Of a stretch of DNA of 64,000 bases, positions 26,675 to 36,026 are shown one piece after another (the first letter of the stretch is position 1; each line of letters opens with the position of its first letter). A model generated the notes under the pieces. It was given only the letters and a program-made list of their open reading frames with translations. It was not told where the DNA came from and made no database searches. Origin of the DNA: Glutamicibacter arilaitensis Re117 (GTDB lineage: Bacteria > Actinomycetota > Actinomycetes > Actinomycetales > Micrococcaceae); the NCBI RefSeq assembly GCF_000197735.1, contig NC_014550.1, forward strand, positions 3,782,001-3,846,000. Direction: 5' to 3'. Position numbers and translations under genes: made by a program.

Positions 26675-26870
26675 GTTCATTCTTTAGTTCTAGTCAGACC
26701 GTATTTCAGTGTTCTTGAAGAGCGTTGCATTGCGGCGCGGCTTCGCAGCTGCTCTAACTGACTCACAGAGGAACAGAACGCACCATGGCCAGTTCCGTGA
26801 GCTTTTGGTTCACATGCTGTTTCTGCAATCCACTGAAGTAGTCCGAACAACATAGGAAGAAGTTGCGCAA

Positions 26871-27149
26871 ATGAATGTCTCCGCAGGCAAACTCGTCGGC
26901 AAATGTCCGCTATGGACTTGGGTAATGATGGGATTGGCGCTTGCTTCTGCCCTGGCCCTTATTGACTGGGAAAATACGGGGGCAGCAAAGCCATTCTGGA
27001 TGTTCCTCCTGCCCACTGCCTTTGGATTATTGGGCGGCATCATCGCTGCGCTAAAGAAGAGCTATGGTTGGGCCCTGATCTCCTTGGCATTCGGCTTGCT
27101 GGCTGTGCAACTGCTCTCCGTCGTGGTCACATTGGTCCAGGGTCCATAG
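26871..27149 (+). CDS. Small hypothetical membrane protein (92 aa)
   Basis: Begins MNVSAGKLVGKCPLWTW and contains about three hydrophobic segments (VMMGLALASALALI, MFLLPTAFGLLGGIIAAL, ALISLAFGLLAVQLLSVVV). GGAAGAAG lies upstream of the ATG. The amino-acid composition and clean start support a real gene; no function can be given. Separated by 196 bases without a gene from the preceding small membrane protein. Confidence 0.68.
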   Translation: MNVSAGKLVGKCPLWTWVMMGLALASALALIDWENTGAAKPFWMFLLPTAFGLLGGIIAALKKSYGWALISLAFGLLAVQLLSVVVTLVQGP

Positions 27150-27243
27150 CGGTTCCCTGAGAATCCCGAGTAACTGCTTTTCTCGCTGCGAGCACGGGCG
27201 TACGGTAGGTGGCATCTACCGCCCGAACTTCAGGAGGTTCGCC

Positions 27244-27834
27244 GTGAGTGCGACCTATACCTTCGATGTATTCAGCAGCCTTGATGGCTTCGGCAGTGCC
27301 GGAAGCGATTGGGGCGGCTATTGGGGAAAGCAAGGACCGGAGCTGCTGGCCCATCGGCTCGAACAATATACGCAGCCATGCCGCATGGTGTTCGGGGCCA
27401 ACACTTTCCGCCTGTTCAGCCTCTTCTGGGAAGAAATCGAAGCGAATCCCGAGGTTGAAGACGCGTGGGGCGTGGCCTTGCACGACAAGCCTGCCACCGT
27501 CATCTCCACCACCTTGGAAGAGCCGCTGAAGTGGCCCAATCCCACACTGGAGCGCGCTGATGCGCTGGAGGTCGTCGCGCGGCTGAAGGAAACCTCGGAT
27601 GTGCCCCTGCGCTCCCACGGAAGTTTGGCCATGAACCATTCCCTGCTCGCTGCAGGCTTGGTGGACTTCATCCAGGTGACCATCTTCCCGGTGCTGACCG
27701 GCCACAGCGGCTCCGCTCCAGTACTTGGCGGGGTGGACGACTATGACTTGGAACTTGTCAATTCCAAGTTGCTGGATGGCCGGATACAGGAATTGACCTA
27801 CCGCCCGTCACGCCATCAACCGGCACACAGCTAG
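27244..27834 (+). CDS. Dihydrofolate reductase-like (RibD C-terminal domain) protein
   Basis: A 196-residue protein with the RibD_C/DHFR-like NADPH-binding fold: YTFDVFSSLDGFGSAGS at the start, MVFGANTFRLFSLFW, PATVISTTLEEP and the late GHSGSAPVLGG segment. A GTG start follows CAGGAGGTTCGCC. Such stand-alone proteins are common in actinobacteria and are mostly of unknown substrate; it is not a classical folate DHFR. The sugar dehydrogenase gene starts 8 bases after its stop. Confidence 0.85.
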   Translation: MSATYTFDVFSSLDGFGSAGSDWGGYWGKQGPELLAHRLEQYTQPCRMVFGANTFRLFSLFWEEIEANPEVEDAWGVALHDKPATVISTTLEEPLKWPNPTLERADALEVVARLKETSDVPLRSHGSLAMNHSLLAAGLVDFIQVTIFPVLTGHSGSAPVLGGVDDYDLELVNSKLLDGRIQELTYRPSRHQPAHS

Positions 27835-27841
27835 CAGCACC

Positions 27842-28900
27842 ATGCGGCGCAAACTCGTTCCTTGGGTAGTCGCCGGCATGCTCATGCTCAATGGGTGTAC
27901 TGCACCGACGGCCAGCGACCAGCCGGGCAGCTCGCCAGCTCCCCTGGCCACGGGACTGGAGGCGCCCTGGTCAATGGTCTATGCCCAAGGCAGCTTGCTG
28001 GTCAGCGAGCGGGATTCGGGACGGATCCTGGAAATCCTGGATTCCGGGCAGCATCGCGAAGTAGCTCGGGTCGATGGGGTGGCAGCCCAGGGCGAGTGCG
28101 GGTTGCTCGGCTTGGCCTTCCTCGCCCCCGATCAGTTGTATGCCTACTCCACTACGGAATCAGGCAACCGCATCCAGCAGTTCACCGTGCAGGGCAGCGC
28201 TGGAAGCCTTTCGCTCTCATCCCCGCGCACGCTGCTCGACACCTTGCCGTCGGCGAGCATCCACAATGGCGGGCGGCTGGCTATCGGCCCCGATGGCATG
28301 CTCTATGCCTCCGTCGGGGACGCGGCGGATCCCGAGCAGGCACAGGACCTCCAGCAATTGGGCGGCAAGATACTGCGCATGGCACCGGAAGGCAGCATCC
28401 CGGACGATAACCCGTTCGCAGGTTCCTATGTCTACAGCTACGGGCACCGCAATGTGCAGGGCATGGCGTGGAGCTCGGACGGGACCATGTATGCCAGCGA
28501 GTTCGGGCAGAACACCTGGGATGAGCTGAACATGATCGAGGCCGGAGGCAATTACGGCTGGCCTCTGGTCGAGGGATCCGCCGGCACGACGGATCAGTAC
28601 ACTGATCCGATCGCGCAGTGGGCGCCGTCCGAGGCGAGCCCCAGCGGCATCGCGATTGTCGACGATACCTTGTACCTCGCAAACCTGCGCGGAGCGCTCC
28701 TGCGCAGCGTCAGTCTGGATTCACCCGATAGCCAATCAGAATTGCTGGTGGGCGAGCATGGGAGGCTTCGCGATGCCTTGCTGTCCGAGAATGGGGACCT
28801 GCTGGTCTTGACCAGCAATACCGACGGCCGCGGCAACCCCACCCCGCAGGATGACCAGATCCTGGGCATCAAGCTCGCACCGCAGTCACCCACTGGATAA
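27842..28900 (+). CDS. PQQ-type sugar dehydrogenase (glucose/sorbosone dehydrogenase) lipoprotein
   Basis: Secreted, membrane-anchored beta-propeller oxidoreductase of 352 residues. The signal peptide MRRKLVPWVVAGMLMLNGC ends in a lipobox with Cys-19. Propeller hallmarks are QGECGLLGLAFLAP, IHNGGRLAIGPDGMLYASVG, SYGHRNVQGMAWSSDG and EAGGNYGWPLVEG. Substrate and real cofactor are not visible. Likely co-transcribed with the upstream RibD-like gene. It ends before a bidirectional terminator. Confidence 0.87.
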   Translation: MRRKLVPWVVAGMLMLNGCTAPTASDQPGSSPAPLATGLEAPWSMVYAQGSLLVSERDSGRILEILDSGQHREVARVDGVAAQGECGLLGLAFLAPDQLYAYSTTESGNRIQQFTVQGSAGSLSLSSPRTLLDTLPSASIHNGGRLAIGPDGMLYASVGDAADPEQAQDLQQLGGKILRMAPEGSIPDDNPFAGSYVYSYGHRNVQGMAWSSDGTMYASEFGQNTWDELNMIEAGGNYGWPLVEGSAGTTDQYTDPIAQWAPSEASPSGIAIVDDTLYLANLRGALLRSVSLDSPDSQSELLVGEHGRLRDALLSENGDLLVLTSNTDGRGNPTPQDDQILGIKLAPQSPTG

Positions 28901-28942
28901 GCTCCGCCAAGCCGTCCCTGCGGCTGCGATCCCACGGAAATG

Positions 28943-28976
28943 GCGGAGGGCCGGCACCATGATGCCGGCCCTCCGC
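28943..28976. terminator. Bidirectional terminator between convergent genes
   Basis: Perfect 14-bp GC-rich inverted repeat (GCGGAGGGCCGGCA / TGCCGGCCCTCCGC, 6-base loop) between the sugar dehydrogenase stop and the CoA-transferase stop. Confidence 0.75.
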
Positions 28977-28994
28977 AAATGAATCCTTGCCAGC

Positions 28995-30512
28995 CTAGTT
29001 TGCTGGGCGCATGTCTCCGGTCTGGCGGAAACGCTCATGCCAGGACAGCGCCTCGCCCAGCAGGTGCGGGGTGTGCTTTCCGTAGCTCTCCTTGCAGGCG
29101 CGGTCGAAGTAGTCCTGCAGCATCGGGCGGTACTCCGGGTGGGCGCAGTTGTCGATGACAATCTGCGCACGCTGCTTGGGCGAGTGCCCGCGCAGGTCGG
29201 CCAGGCCCTGTTCGGTAATCAGGATCATGGTGTCGTGCTCTGTGTGGTCCACGTGGGAGGCCATCGGAACGATGCCCGAGATCTTCCCGCCCTTGGCGGT
29301 GGATGGGGACATGAACACCGACAGGTAGCCGTTGCGGGCGAAGTCGCCCGAACCGCCGATGCCGTTCATCACGTGCGAGCCGAGCACGTTGGTGGAGTTC
29401 ACGTTGCCGTAGATGTCGGCTTCGATCATGCCGTTCAGGGCAATGCAGCCCAAACGGCGGATGATCTCCGGGTGGTTGGAGATCTCCTGGGCACGCAGCA
29501 GGATGCGCTTGCGGTAGTGGTCGACGTTCCGGTTGAATTCCTCGATGCCCTCCGAGGACAGCGAGAAGCTGGTAGCGGAGGCGAACTCGATGGTACCGTC
29601 CTTGATCAGCTCCAGCATGCCATCCTGGATGACCTCGGTGTAGGCGGTCAGGCCCTTGTAGCCGCCGCGGGACAGACCGGCCAGCACGGCGTTGGCGATA
29701 TTGCCCACGCCCGACTGCAGCGGCAGCAGCTTCTCGGACAGGCGTCCGGCGCGGATCTCGGAATCCAGGAAGGTCAGCAGGTGGTCCGCGATCTTCTCGC
29801 TGGTCTCGTCCACTGGCGCGAAGGGGCTCAGTCGGTCAGGTGCGTCGGTTTCCACGACGGCGACGATCTTGTTCACGTCGACGTCCATGTACTGCTGGCC
29901 GATGCGGTCGCGCACGGTAGTCAGGTCGATCGGTTTGCGGTGCGGAGGAAGCGCGGTGCCGTAGTAGATATCGTGCATGCCTTCCATGGCGGCGGACTGC
30001 TGGGAGTTGACCTCGATGATGATCTTGTCGGCCATCTCCAGCCAGGTCTTGTTGTTGCCTACCGAGCTGGACGGGATCAGGTCGCCCTCGGCGGTCACGC
30101 CGACAACTTCTACGATGGCCACGTCGATCTTGCCGTAGAAGCCGAACCAGGCGTGCTGGGCCACATGGGACAGGTGGATGTCCATGTATTCCATGTTGCC
30201 GTCATTGATCCGGCGGCGCAGCTCGGGGTCGGACATGTACGGCAGGCGCAGGTTCATGCCTTCGGCCTTGGCCAGCACGCCGTCCAGCTCAGGGGCGGTG
30301 GATGCACCGGTGAGCACGTTGATCTTGAAGTCCTTGCCTGCTGCATGCTGGCGTTCCATCTGGGCGGCCAATGCCCCGGGAACGGACTTCGGGTATCCGG
30401 CACCGGTGAAGCCGCTCATTGCGACGGTCATGCCCGGCTTGATGAATTCTGCTGCCTGCTCGGCACTCATCAAACGATCGGTAAAGGCCCGGTGGTGAAT
30501 ACGCTCGTGCAA
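28995..30512 (-). CDS. Acetyl-CoA hydrolase / succinyl-CoA:acetate CoA-transferase family
   Basis: Class-I CoA-transferase of 505 residues. AMSGFTGAGYPKSVPGALAA is in the N-terminal domain. The segment LQSGVGNIANAVLAGL followed by YTEVIQDGML contains the Glu that forms the glutamyl-CoA thioester in the family, and GGSGDFARNGYLSVFMSP is in the C-terminal half. I prefer the TTG at 30512 (reading HERIHHRAFTDRLMS) with AAGGGG six bases upstream; a GTG at 30542 is in frame. Probably handles acetate overflow or assimilation. Confidence 0.87.
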   Translation of the reverse strand: MHERIHHRAFTDRLMSAEQAAEFIKPGMTVAMSGFTGAGYPKSVPGALAAQMERQHAAGKDFKINVLTGASTAPELDGVLAKAEGMNLRLPYMSDPELRRRINDGNMEYMDIHLSHVAQHAWFGFYGKIDVAIVEVVGVTAEGDLIPSSSVGNNKTWLEMADKIIIEVNSQQSAAMEGMHDIYYGTALPPHRKPIDLTTVRDRIGQQYMDVDVNKIVAVVETDAPDRLSPFAPVDETSEKIADHLLTFLDSEIRAGRLSEKLLPLQSGVGNIANAVLAGLSRGGYKGLTAYTEVIQDGMLELIKDGTIEFASATSFSLSSEGIEEFNRNVDHYRKRILLRAQEISNHPEIIRRLGCIALNGMIEADIYGNVNSTNVLGSHVMNGIGGSGDFARNGYLSVFMSPSTAKGGKISGIVPMASHVDHTEHDTMILITEQGLADLRGHSPKQRAQIVIDNCAHPEYRPMLQDYFDRACKESYGKHTPHLLGEALSWHERFRQTGDMRPAN

Positions 30513-30726
30513 AATAACCCCTTCTAGACTTCCTTGTGACACGGGTCTGTAACCTGCATCTCACCGGAACACTTTAGCCGGTCATTGGCGTGAGTCAGAC
30601 CTCACTGTGCACATCTGCGCGATAGGTGGCGCATTTCTCGATGAGGTGGGTTCTATTTGCGTTGACCGGTCGGTCAGGAATGCTATTGACGTAGGATTTA
30701 GCCTTCAAATAACTGCCGCAGCGCCG

Positions 30727-31041
30727 TTAGCCTAGTTCCGCATGAGAATCGTCGCGGATCGCCTTGACCTGCAAGCGCGCGCCCAGCGATTCTGCATAGC
30801 GACGCAGGGTGGACAGCTGGACGCGGTCAAGGTCCCCGGTCTCCATGCGGGCGATGCGGTCCACGCTCAGCTTCATGACGCTTGCAACTTGCACCTGGCT
30901 CAGCTCTGCTTCTTCGCGCAGTGCGCGCAGCGAGAGCCTGCGCGACTCATGCTGCACATGGCGTCGATGCTCGGCAACGGCCTCGCGTTGCTGCTGCGTC
31001 AATACTTCCGGATCGGCATACGCAAAACCCATTTGTTCCAC
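30727..31041 (-). CDS. XRE-family helix-turn-helix regulator
   Basis: A 104-residue protein with one HTH domain in the C-terminal half (ALREEAELSQVQVASVMKL, then SVDRIARMETGDL, then VQLSTLRRYAESLGARL). The layout resembles HigA-type antitoxins, but no toxin-like gene lies within 300 bases on either side. A GTG at 31041 with GAGAAACG upstream, or an ATG at 31032, starts it. It may act as a solitary repressor. Confidence 0.82.
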   Translation of the reverse strand: MEQMGFAYADPEVLTQQQREAVAEHRRHVQHESRRLSLRALREEAELSQVQVASVMKLSVDRIARMETGDLDRVQLSTLRRYAESLGARLQVKAIRDDSHAELG

Positions 31042-31249
31042 CGTTTCTCTCGATCGTTCTGGCTGAGCACATTCTCTTCTCTGAGGCTATTGCTGCAAAG
31101 TGGACAAGCCAATGATTATGACGCATTGGATGCAAGACGATCTGGTGAATTATGGGCCAAGTCCCGGTTACGCCATGAAGGGCCAGACGGAATCGCCTTG
31201 GAGTCTGCGCGCTCGTTGATCCGGCGGCCCAAAGAAATCCGGTTAATCG

Positions 31250-31295
31250 CCAAGAGGTGGCGTGCTCTCCTTGCGGAGTGCACGCCACCTCTTGG
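31250..31295 (-). terminator. Terminator of the rpsF-ssb-rpsR-rplI operon
   Basis: Perfect 16-bp inverted repeat (CCAAGAGGTGGCGTGC / GCACGCCACCTCTTGG) with an inner CTCC/GGAG stem, 22 bases after the rplI stop. It lacks a T-run but is the strongest hairpin in the area. Confidence 0.7.
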
Positions 31296-31317
31296 TCAGA
31301 AGCTGTGTCTAGAAGAC

Positions 31318-31776
31318 TTACTTCTTTGCAGCAGCTACAACCTGCAGACGCAGGTTTGCAACAACGTCAGCGTGAACGCGAACGGTTGCGGTGTAGTTGC
31401 CAGTCGACTTGATCTGGTCGTTGACCTCGATGTTGCGCTTGTCGATCTTACCCAGACCGGCAGCCTCTACGGCAGCAGCAATTTCGGTGGTCTTGACGGT
31501 GCCGAACAGGCGACCGTTCGAGCCAGCCTTCATGGTGATCTTCACCGGCTGGGACTTCAGCTTAGCTGCAAGTGCCTGAGCATCCTCAAGGTTTGCAACG
31601 GCGCGAGCAGCACGTGCAGCCTTGATCGACTCCACCTGCTTCTCACCGCCCTGGGTCCAGACGATTGCGAAGCCGCGTGGCAGCAGGTAGTTACGGGCGT
31701 AGCCGTTCTTTACCTCGACAATATCGCCAGCAGCACCGAGACCGGATACTTCGTGAGTCAAAATGATCTTTGCCAT
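31318..31776 (-). CDS. rplI: 50S ribosomal protein L9
   Basis: Ribosomal protein of 152 residues. The N-terminal domain [20 protein letters not shown] followed by [16 protein letters not shown] is the family signature, followed by the long connecting helix ([20 protein letters not shown]) and the C-terminal rRNA-binding domain ([16 protein letters not shown]). Last gene of the rpsF-ssb-rpsR-rplI cluster, 20 bases after rpsR. Confidence 0.97.
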   Translation of the reverse strand: MAKIILTHEVSGLGAAGDIVEVKNGYARNYLLPRGFAIVWTQGGEKQVESIKAARAARAVANLEDAQALAAKLKSQPVKITMKAGSNGRLFGTVKTTEIAAAVEAAGLGKIDKRNIEVNDQIKSTGNYTATVRVHADVVANLRLQVVAAAKK

Positions 31777-31796
31777 GTTGTTATATCCCCTCTTCC

Positions 31797-32036
31797 TTAG
31801 CCGCGGCCAGCGCCGGAGTAAGGCAGCAGGGCTACTTCACGTGCGTTCTTGATTGCCTGTGCGATCTTGCGCTGTTCCTGAACGGAAACGCCGGTCACGC
31901 GACGAGCGCGGATCTTACCGCGGTCGGAGATGAACTTGCGCAGCAGTGCGGTGTCCTTGTAGTCGATGACAGTGATGTCAGCGGCCTTCAATGGGTTGGA
32001 CTTTGGTTTGGGCTTACGGATTTCAGCCTTAGCCAT
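31797..32036 (-). CDS. rpsR: 30S ribosomal protein S18
   Basis: 79 residues beginning [20 protein letters not shown]. The conserved core [19 protein letters not shown] and [20 protein letters not shown] is complete. The ATG at 32036 follows CTAAGGAGCTCCACG. The longer open frame to 32441 is an artefact running antisense to ssb sequence. It binds S6 in the 30S platform; rpsF is in the same cluster. Confidence 0.96.
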   Translation of the reverse strand: MAKAEIRKPKPKSNPLKAADITVIDYKDTALLRKFISDRGKIRARRVTGVSVQEQRKIAQAIKNAREVALLPYSGAGRG

Positions 32037-32040
32037 CGTG

Positions 32041-32079
32041 GAGCTCCTTAGTTTTGGAGCCCGCAGAATGATCTGCGGG
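32041..32079 (-). promoter_or_regulatory. Tandem hairpins in the ssb-rpsR spacer
   Basis: On the minus strand a perfect 8-bp hairpin (CCCGCAGA / TCTGCGGG, + strand 32060-32079) is followed by GCTCC (32056-32060), which can pair with the GGAGC of the rpsR ribosome binding site (32043-32047). This could tune rpsR translation or trim the mRNA. Pairing was judged by eye only. Confidence 0.4.
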
Positions 32080-32097
32080 ATGGTGAATAAATATTGT

Positions 32098-32667
32098 TTA
32101 GAAAGGTGGTTCGTCTGCGCCTGGGTTGCCCCAGCCGCCACCGTTGTTTCCGCCGGTGCTCCATGGGTCTGCGGCTGGAGCATTCCATCCGCCACCCTGC
32201 TGAGGCTGCTGCTGACGCGGCGCCTGAGCTGGAGCACTTTGCTGTGGTGCGTTGGAGAAGCCTCCACCACCATTGCCGAAGCCACCGTTGCCACCGCCGG
32301 AGCGCTGGGTACGGGTGACCTTGGCGGACGCGAAACGGAGCGATGGGCCGATTTCATCGACTTCAAGCTCCATGACGGTGCGACGTTCGCCTTCCTTGGT
32401 GTCGTAAGAACGTGAACGCAACCGACCCTGGGCAATGACACGCATGCCCTTGGTCAGCGTTTCAGCAACGTTCTCTGCAGCCTCACGCCAAACCGATGCG
32501 CGCAAGAACAGGGCTTCCCCGTCCTTCCACTCATTGGACTGGCGATCAAAGGTGCGAGGAGTCGAAGCGATCGTAAAGTTCGCTACGGCTGAACCGGATG
32601 GCGTGAAACGCAGCTCCGGATCGGCGGTCAGGTTGCCGATAACGGTAATAACAGTCTCGCCTGCCAT
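32098..32667 (-). CDS. ssb: Single-stranded DNA-binding protein
   Basis: 189 residues. An N-terminal OB fold ([19 protein letters not shown], then [14 protein letters not shown] and [19 protein letters not shown]) is followed by a Gly/Gln/Pro-rich disordered tail and the acidic C-terminal tip DEPPF, which recruits partner proteins. It sits between rpsF and rpsR, the standard bacterial arrangement. Confidence 0.97.
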   Translation of the reverse strand: MAGETVITVIGNLTADPELRFTPSGSAVANFTIASTPRTFDRQSNEWKDGEALFLRASVWREAAENVAETLTKGMRVIAQGRLRSRSYDTKEGERRTVMELEVDEIGPSLRFASAKVTRTQRSGGGNGGFGNGGGGFSNAPQQSAPAQAPRQQQPQQGGGWNAPAADPWSTGGNNGGGWGNPGADEPPF

Positions 32668-32722
32668 TGACTCTCCTTAGAAAGATTGAACGTTAATTCC
32701 TACGACGGAAGGTTGCGCGTAA

Positions 32723-33019
32723 TTAAACGCGTGCCTCTTCCGGACGGGTGACCTTGTGGCGCAGGATCAGTTCGTTGATCTTCAGCTGACGCTCAAGTTC
32801 AGCCGAAGCAGCTGGTTCTGCGGTGTAGTTCACCACTACGTAAGTGGCTTCTGCCTTCTTCTGGATCTCGTAAGACATCTTGCGACGTCCCCAGATATCA
32901 ACCTTGTCGATCGTTCCACCATTTGAGCGAACAACTTCGAGGTACTTCTCGAGAGTTGGCTCTACGGTGCGGTCATCGACCTCTGGATCGATGAGGACCA
33001 TAAGTTCATAAGCACGCAT
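32723..33019 (-). CDS. rpsF: 30S ribosomal protein S6
   Basis: 98 residues beginning MRAYELMVLIDPEVDDRTV, with IDKVDIWGRRKMSYEIQKK in the centre and NELILRHKVTRPEEARV at the end. The ATG at 33019 follows a perfect AAAGGAGGTGG. An upstream in-frame extension to 33064 is not used. First gene of the rpsF-ssb-rpsR-rplI cluster. A short GCGGTATTTCCGC hairpin at 33048-33060 lies in its leader; whether it belongs to an S6:S18-type control element was not established. Confidence 0.97.
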   Translation of the reverse strand: MRAYELMVLIDPEVDDRTVEPTLEKYLEVVRSNGGTIDKVDIWGRRKMSYEIQKKAEATYVVVNYTAEPAASAELERQLKINELILRHKVTRPEEARV

Positions 33020-33190
33020 GTGAACCCACCTCCTTTGGGCTAAACGGTCGCGGTATTTCCGCAACAGGAGGTTCTTGCGTTATCCATGCTCCGCGGCACC
33101 CAAGTTTCGGGCGTGCAGTAGCACAGACCTTCCAATCCTACCCGAGAGACCCCAAGTTGCATAAGCCTAGGTGTCCTAAATCATGCCGGG

Positions 33191-35284
33191 CTAGTTGGCA
33201 GCGAGCGCCTTTTCGATCCTTTGGCCGAAGACCGGCGCCAAGGTGCCCATATAGGTGTCGCTGATGTGGTGCTTGTCGCGGTAGACCAGGACGTTTCCCA
33301 CCACGGCAGGGCAGGTTCCCTCCATGCAGAAGTGGTCGCTGAAGTCGAGTACCTCGACGCGCGGTTCCAGTTCGGCAGCACGCTCGGTGGCATCGCCCTT
33401 TTCGTAAGCACCCTTTTCCGGGAACGCGCATTTCTCCGGGTCTTGCGCGTTTTCTTCCACGCAATCACGTGCATAGGAGTCCTGTGGAGGCCGCGGGGTG
33501 TCCACAATGGCATAGACCGGAAGGCCGGCGTCTTCGAGTTCGGACCAGATCGCGGCTTGGCCCTTCGCTGCGTCAGTGGTGAAGGTGGCTCCACCCCAGT
33601 TCGCTGTGATCACCGCGTTGATGTCATCGCGCGTCTTCAAGGCCTGGAGGCTCTGGCCGATTGCTTCTTCGCAGTTGATGCTGCCATCTTGATCCGCTTT
33701 GCGCTGAGCCGCTGAGAATGGACAGGAATTTTTCAGATAAGTCACTACTTTCCAGCCCTTGCTTTGGGCGTATCCATGCACGGCTTCGAACCAATGCGCC
33801 GCATGTGAATCTCCCACCAGCGCCACGGTATAGGTGGCGTCCTTGCTGCCGAATTCGCATTCCTTGATCTGCATGGACTTTGGTTCCTGGACGCAGTCAC
33901 CCAGATCCGGCTGGTCCTCAGCTGCCGTGGCAGGCAACGGGACGACCTGCTGATGGCCTGCTACAAAAGCGGGGGCACCCTGGGCAACGGACGCAGCACC
34001 AAAACCATCGGGAGGGCTTTGCATCATCGTGGCCAGCTCTTGCCGCTCCTGGTCAACAAGCCGTTTTTGCATGGTGCCTGGCAGCGTCGCGAGCGAAGCC
34101 GCGAGCCCGACCATCACCGCCCCGGCAACCAAGGACCGGGCAGGGGAACTGGCCAGCGGGCGGAAACTGCGCAAGGGAGCTTCAACCCACTTCAGGCTGG
34201 CCCAGGCCAGCAGCAGCGACCCAGCCAGCAACGCTACTGACTGCCACGGCGAAGGCTCGCCGCCAGCAAGCTCAATGAAGAACACGATCAACGGCCAATG
34301 CCACAGGTACAGCGAATACGAGGCCAGGCCAACCCACTGAACCGGAGCCCAATTCACCAATGGATGCAAGGATCCGGGCCCGCGAGTGTTGCCTGCAGCA
34401 ATCACCACGGCGCAGCCAAGAACCGGAATGGCCGCAGCAATGCCGGGGAAGACGGTTTGGGCGTTGTAGCTGAACGCCGCGAAGCAGATCGCCGCTAACG
34501 CTGCAAGCACCGCCAGATTCCTCAGCTGCCAGCTCATCGCCCACGCTGGCAGCGCCAAGGAGCCATTGGCGTGCGCCTGAACCACCAAGGCGAGAAGTCC
34601 GCCGACCGCCAATTCCCAAACACGGGTGGTGGTAATGAAGTATCCGGCGGCATTTCCGGAGTAGCCGGCATACGCCGAGTAACACAGCGAAACCACTGCG
34701 ATGCCGGCGAAGATCATCCAGAGCATGCGGCGCCGAGAGGCGAACCCATCGCCACGAGGATCAGCATTCGGCTTGGCCATCAAGCACACTGCTAGAACCA
34801 GCAACGGCCAAAACAGATAGAACTGCTCCTCAACACCCAGCGACCAGAAGTGCTGCAACGGCCCAGGAACTTGATCTGCAGCCAGGTAATCGACCGAGTC
34901 CGCGGCGAGCACCCAGTTCTGCACCGAGAATGCCGAAGCAATCGCTTGGGTACCCAGAGTTTCCCATTGCGTTTTGGGCAGGATCAAGAAGCTTGCCGCG
35001 ACAACCACCAGGATCACCAGCATGGCAGCAGGAAGGATTCTTCGCGCTCTCCCGGCAAAAAAGGCCGCGAGCTTGACCCGACCGGTGCGTTCGGCTTCAC
35101 GCAGCAGGTGCGAGGTAATCAGGAAACCGGAAATGACGAAGAAGATATCGACGCCGATGTAGCCGCCGGGAACTACCGACGGTTCGAGGTGATAGGCAAC
35201 GACCAGCAGCACCGCCAGGGCACGGAGGGCCTGGATCTCCGGACGGAAATTCTTGACCTGCGGGGAATTCGAACTCATAGTCAT
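33191..35284 (-). CDS. OafA/YrhL-type acyltransferase with C-terminal SGNH domain
   Basis: A 697-residue membrane protein that probably O-acetylates a cell-surface polymer. The acyltransferase-3 domain (residues ~10-360, about ten helices) starts FRPEIQALRALAVLLVVAYH with the conserved His and has GYIGVDIFFVISGFLI and HFWSLGVEEQFYLFWPLL. The C-terminal SGNH esterase-like domain has VALVGDSHAAHWFEA near residue 490 and ends with DKHHISDTY, supplying the Asp/His pair. Stands alone between rpsF and an XRE gene. Confidence 0.92.
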   Translation of the reverse strand: MTMSSNSPQVKNFRPEIQALRALAVLLVVAYHLEPSVVPGGYIGVDIFFVISGFLITSHLLREAERTGRVKLAAFFAGRARRILPAAMLVILVVVAASFLILPKTQWETLGTQAIASAFSVQNWVLAADSVDYLAADQVPGPLQHFWSLGVEEQFYLFWPLLVLAVCLMAKPNADPRGDGFASRRRMLWMIFAGIAVVSLCYSAYAGYSGNAAGYFITTTRVWELAVGGLLALVVQAHANGSLALPAWAMSWQLRNLAVLAALAAICFAAFSYNAQTVFPGIAAAIPVLGCAVVIAAGNTRGPGSLHPLVNWAPVQWVGLASYSLYLWHWPLIVFFIELAGGEPSPWQSVALLAGSLLLAWASLKWVEAPLRSFRPLASSPARSLVAGAVMVGLAASLATLPGTMQKRLVDQERQELATMMQSPPDGFGAASVAQGAPAFVAGHQQVVPLPATAAEDQPDLGDCVQEPKSMQIKECEFGSKDATYTVALVGDSHAAHWFEAVHGYAQSKGWKVVTYLKNSCPFSAAQRKADQDGSINCEEAIGQSLQALKTRDDINAVITANWGGATFTTDAAKGQAAIWSELEDAGLPVYAIVDTPRPPQDSYARDCVEENAQDPEKCAFPEKGAYEKGDATERAAELEPRVEVLDFSDHFCMEGTCPAVVGNVLVYRDKHHISDTYMGTLAPVFGQRIEKALAAN

Positions 35285-35395
35285 TGATCAGACCAGCACG
35301 GGGTAAACAGCAGGTTATAAATGAGCAACTGGCGGTCTAACGACCCGTGGGAACCCCATGAGTGGTCCCGCGGCTAGGGCTTCGCGACTTGGGCT

Positions 35396-35887
35396 CTAAC
35401 CCAGTAGTTTCCTATTTGGCGTGGACAGTGGATATTTGGCATCAAGTTTGGAATCGAGACTCAACCGGAAAACTGCTTCGAGCAACAGGTTCCCGACGCC
35501 CCAGTATGCCGGGATCAGCAGCCAGATGTACCAGCCAAAGTTGCCGGTGGTTGCCAGGATGACTGTGCCGAAGGTGACCAGGATGCCCAGCCCGCGGAAC
35601 ACTAGCAGGATCCCCTTGATTACTGAATCCCGGCGTTCCTGGTCCGCTTGGGTTCTGGCTTCGAGTCCATCTACGGCCTCGGAGAATTTTGGAGTTTGAA
35701 CGCTTTTGAAAAGATCACCAACCTGCACATCCAAGGCTTTGGCGACCAGCGAGATAGTTTCCAGGCTCGCGTCGTTGCCTGCTTCAAGACGTTGGACCGT
35801 CCTGACCGTAATGCCGCTTTCCGTGGCCAGTCGCTCTTGCGTCCAGCCCTTAACACGACGAAGTTCTGCAATCCGTGATTCATTCAT
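35396..35887 (-). CDS. XRE-family HTH protein with two C-terminal membrane helices
   Basis: A 163-residue protein. The N-terminal HTH (RIAELRRVKGWTQERLATES, then GITVRTVQRLEAGNDAS) is followed by a short linker and a 2TM region (ILLVFRGLGILVTFGTVILA and WYIWLLIPAYWGVGNLLLEA). The ATG at 35887 has GTGAGGAGC immediately upstream; the frame stays open to 35911. This is a known actinobacterial domain pairing of a membrane-tethered regulator; target genes are unknown. Confidence 0.84.
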   Translation of the reverse strand: MNESRIAELRRVKGWTQERLATESGITVRTVQRLEAGNDASLETISLVAKALDVQVGDLFKSVQTPKFSEAVDGLEARTQADQERRDSVIKGILLVFRGLGILVTFGTVILATTGNFGWYIWLLIPAYWGVGNLLLEAVFRLSLDSKLDAKYPLSTPNRKLLG

Positions 35888-36026
35888 GCTCCTCACGCTA
35901 GCCAATAGCACACCGAAAACACCACGACATCCAAGCGACAGTTACCCGACAACAGCACGTCAGACAGCCGAAAGACCGCTTGACCTGCTGTGGAGAAGTA
36001 TTCCCAGCGACGACTATTCCAGGGTG

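Noticed and set aside
29037..30527. Long open frame (about 496 codons) on the + strand opposite the CoA-transferase
   Set aside because: It is the antisense shadow of a well-supported gene; its Val/Gly/His/Gln-rich composition and lack of motifs are typical of GC-rich antisense frames.
30727..31317. Toxin-antitoxin pair around the XRE gene
   Set aside because: The regulator resembles HigA, but no toxin-like frame with a start signal exists on either side.
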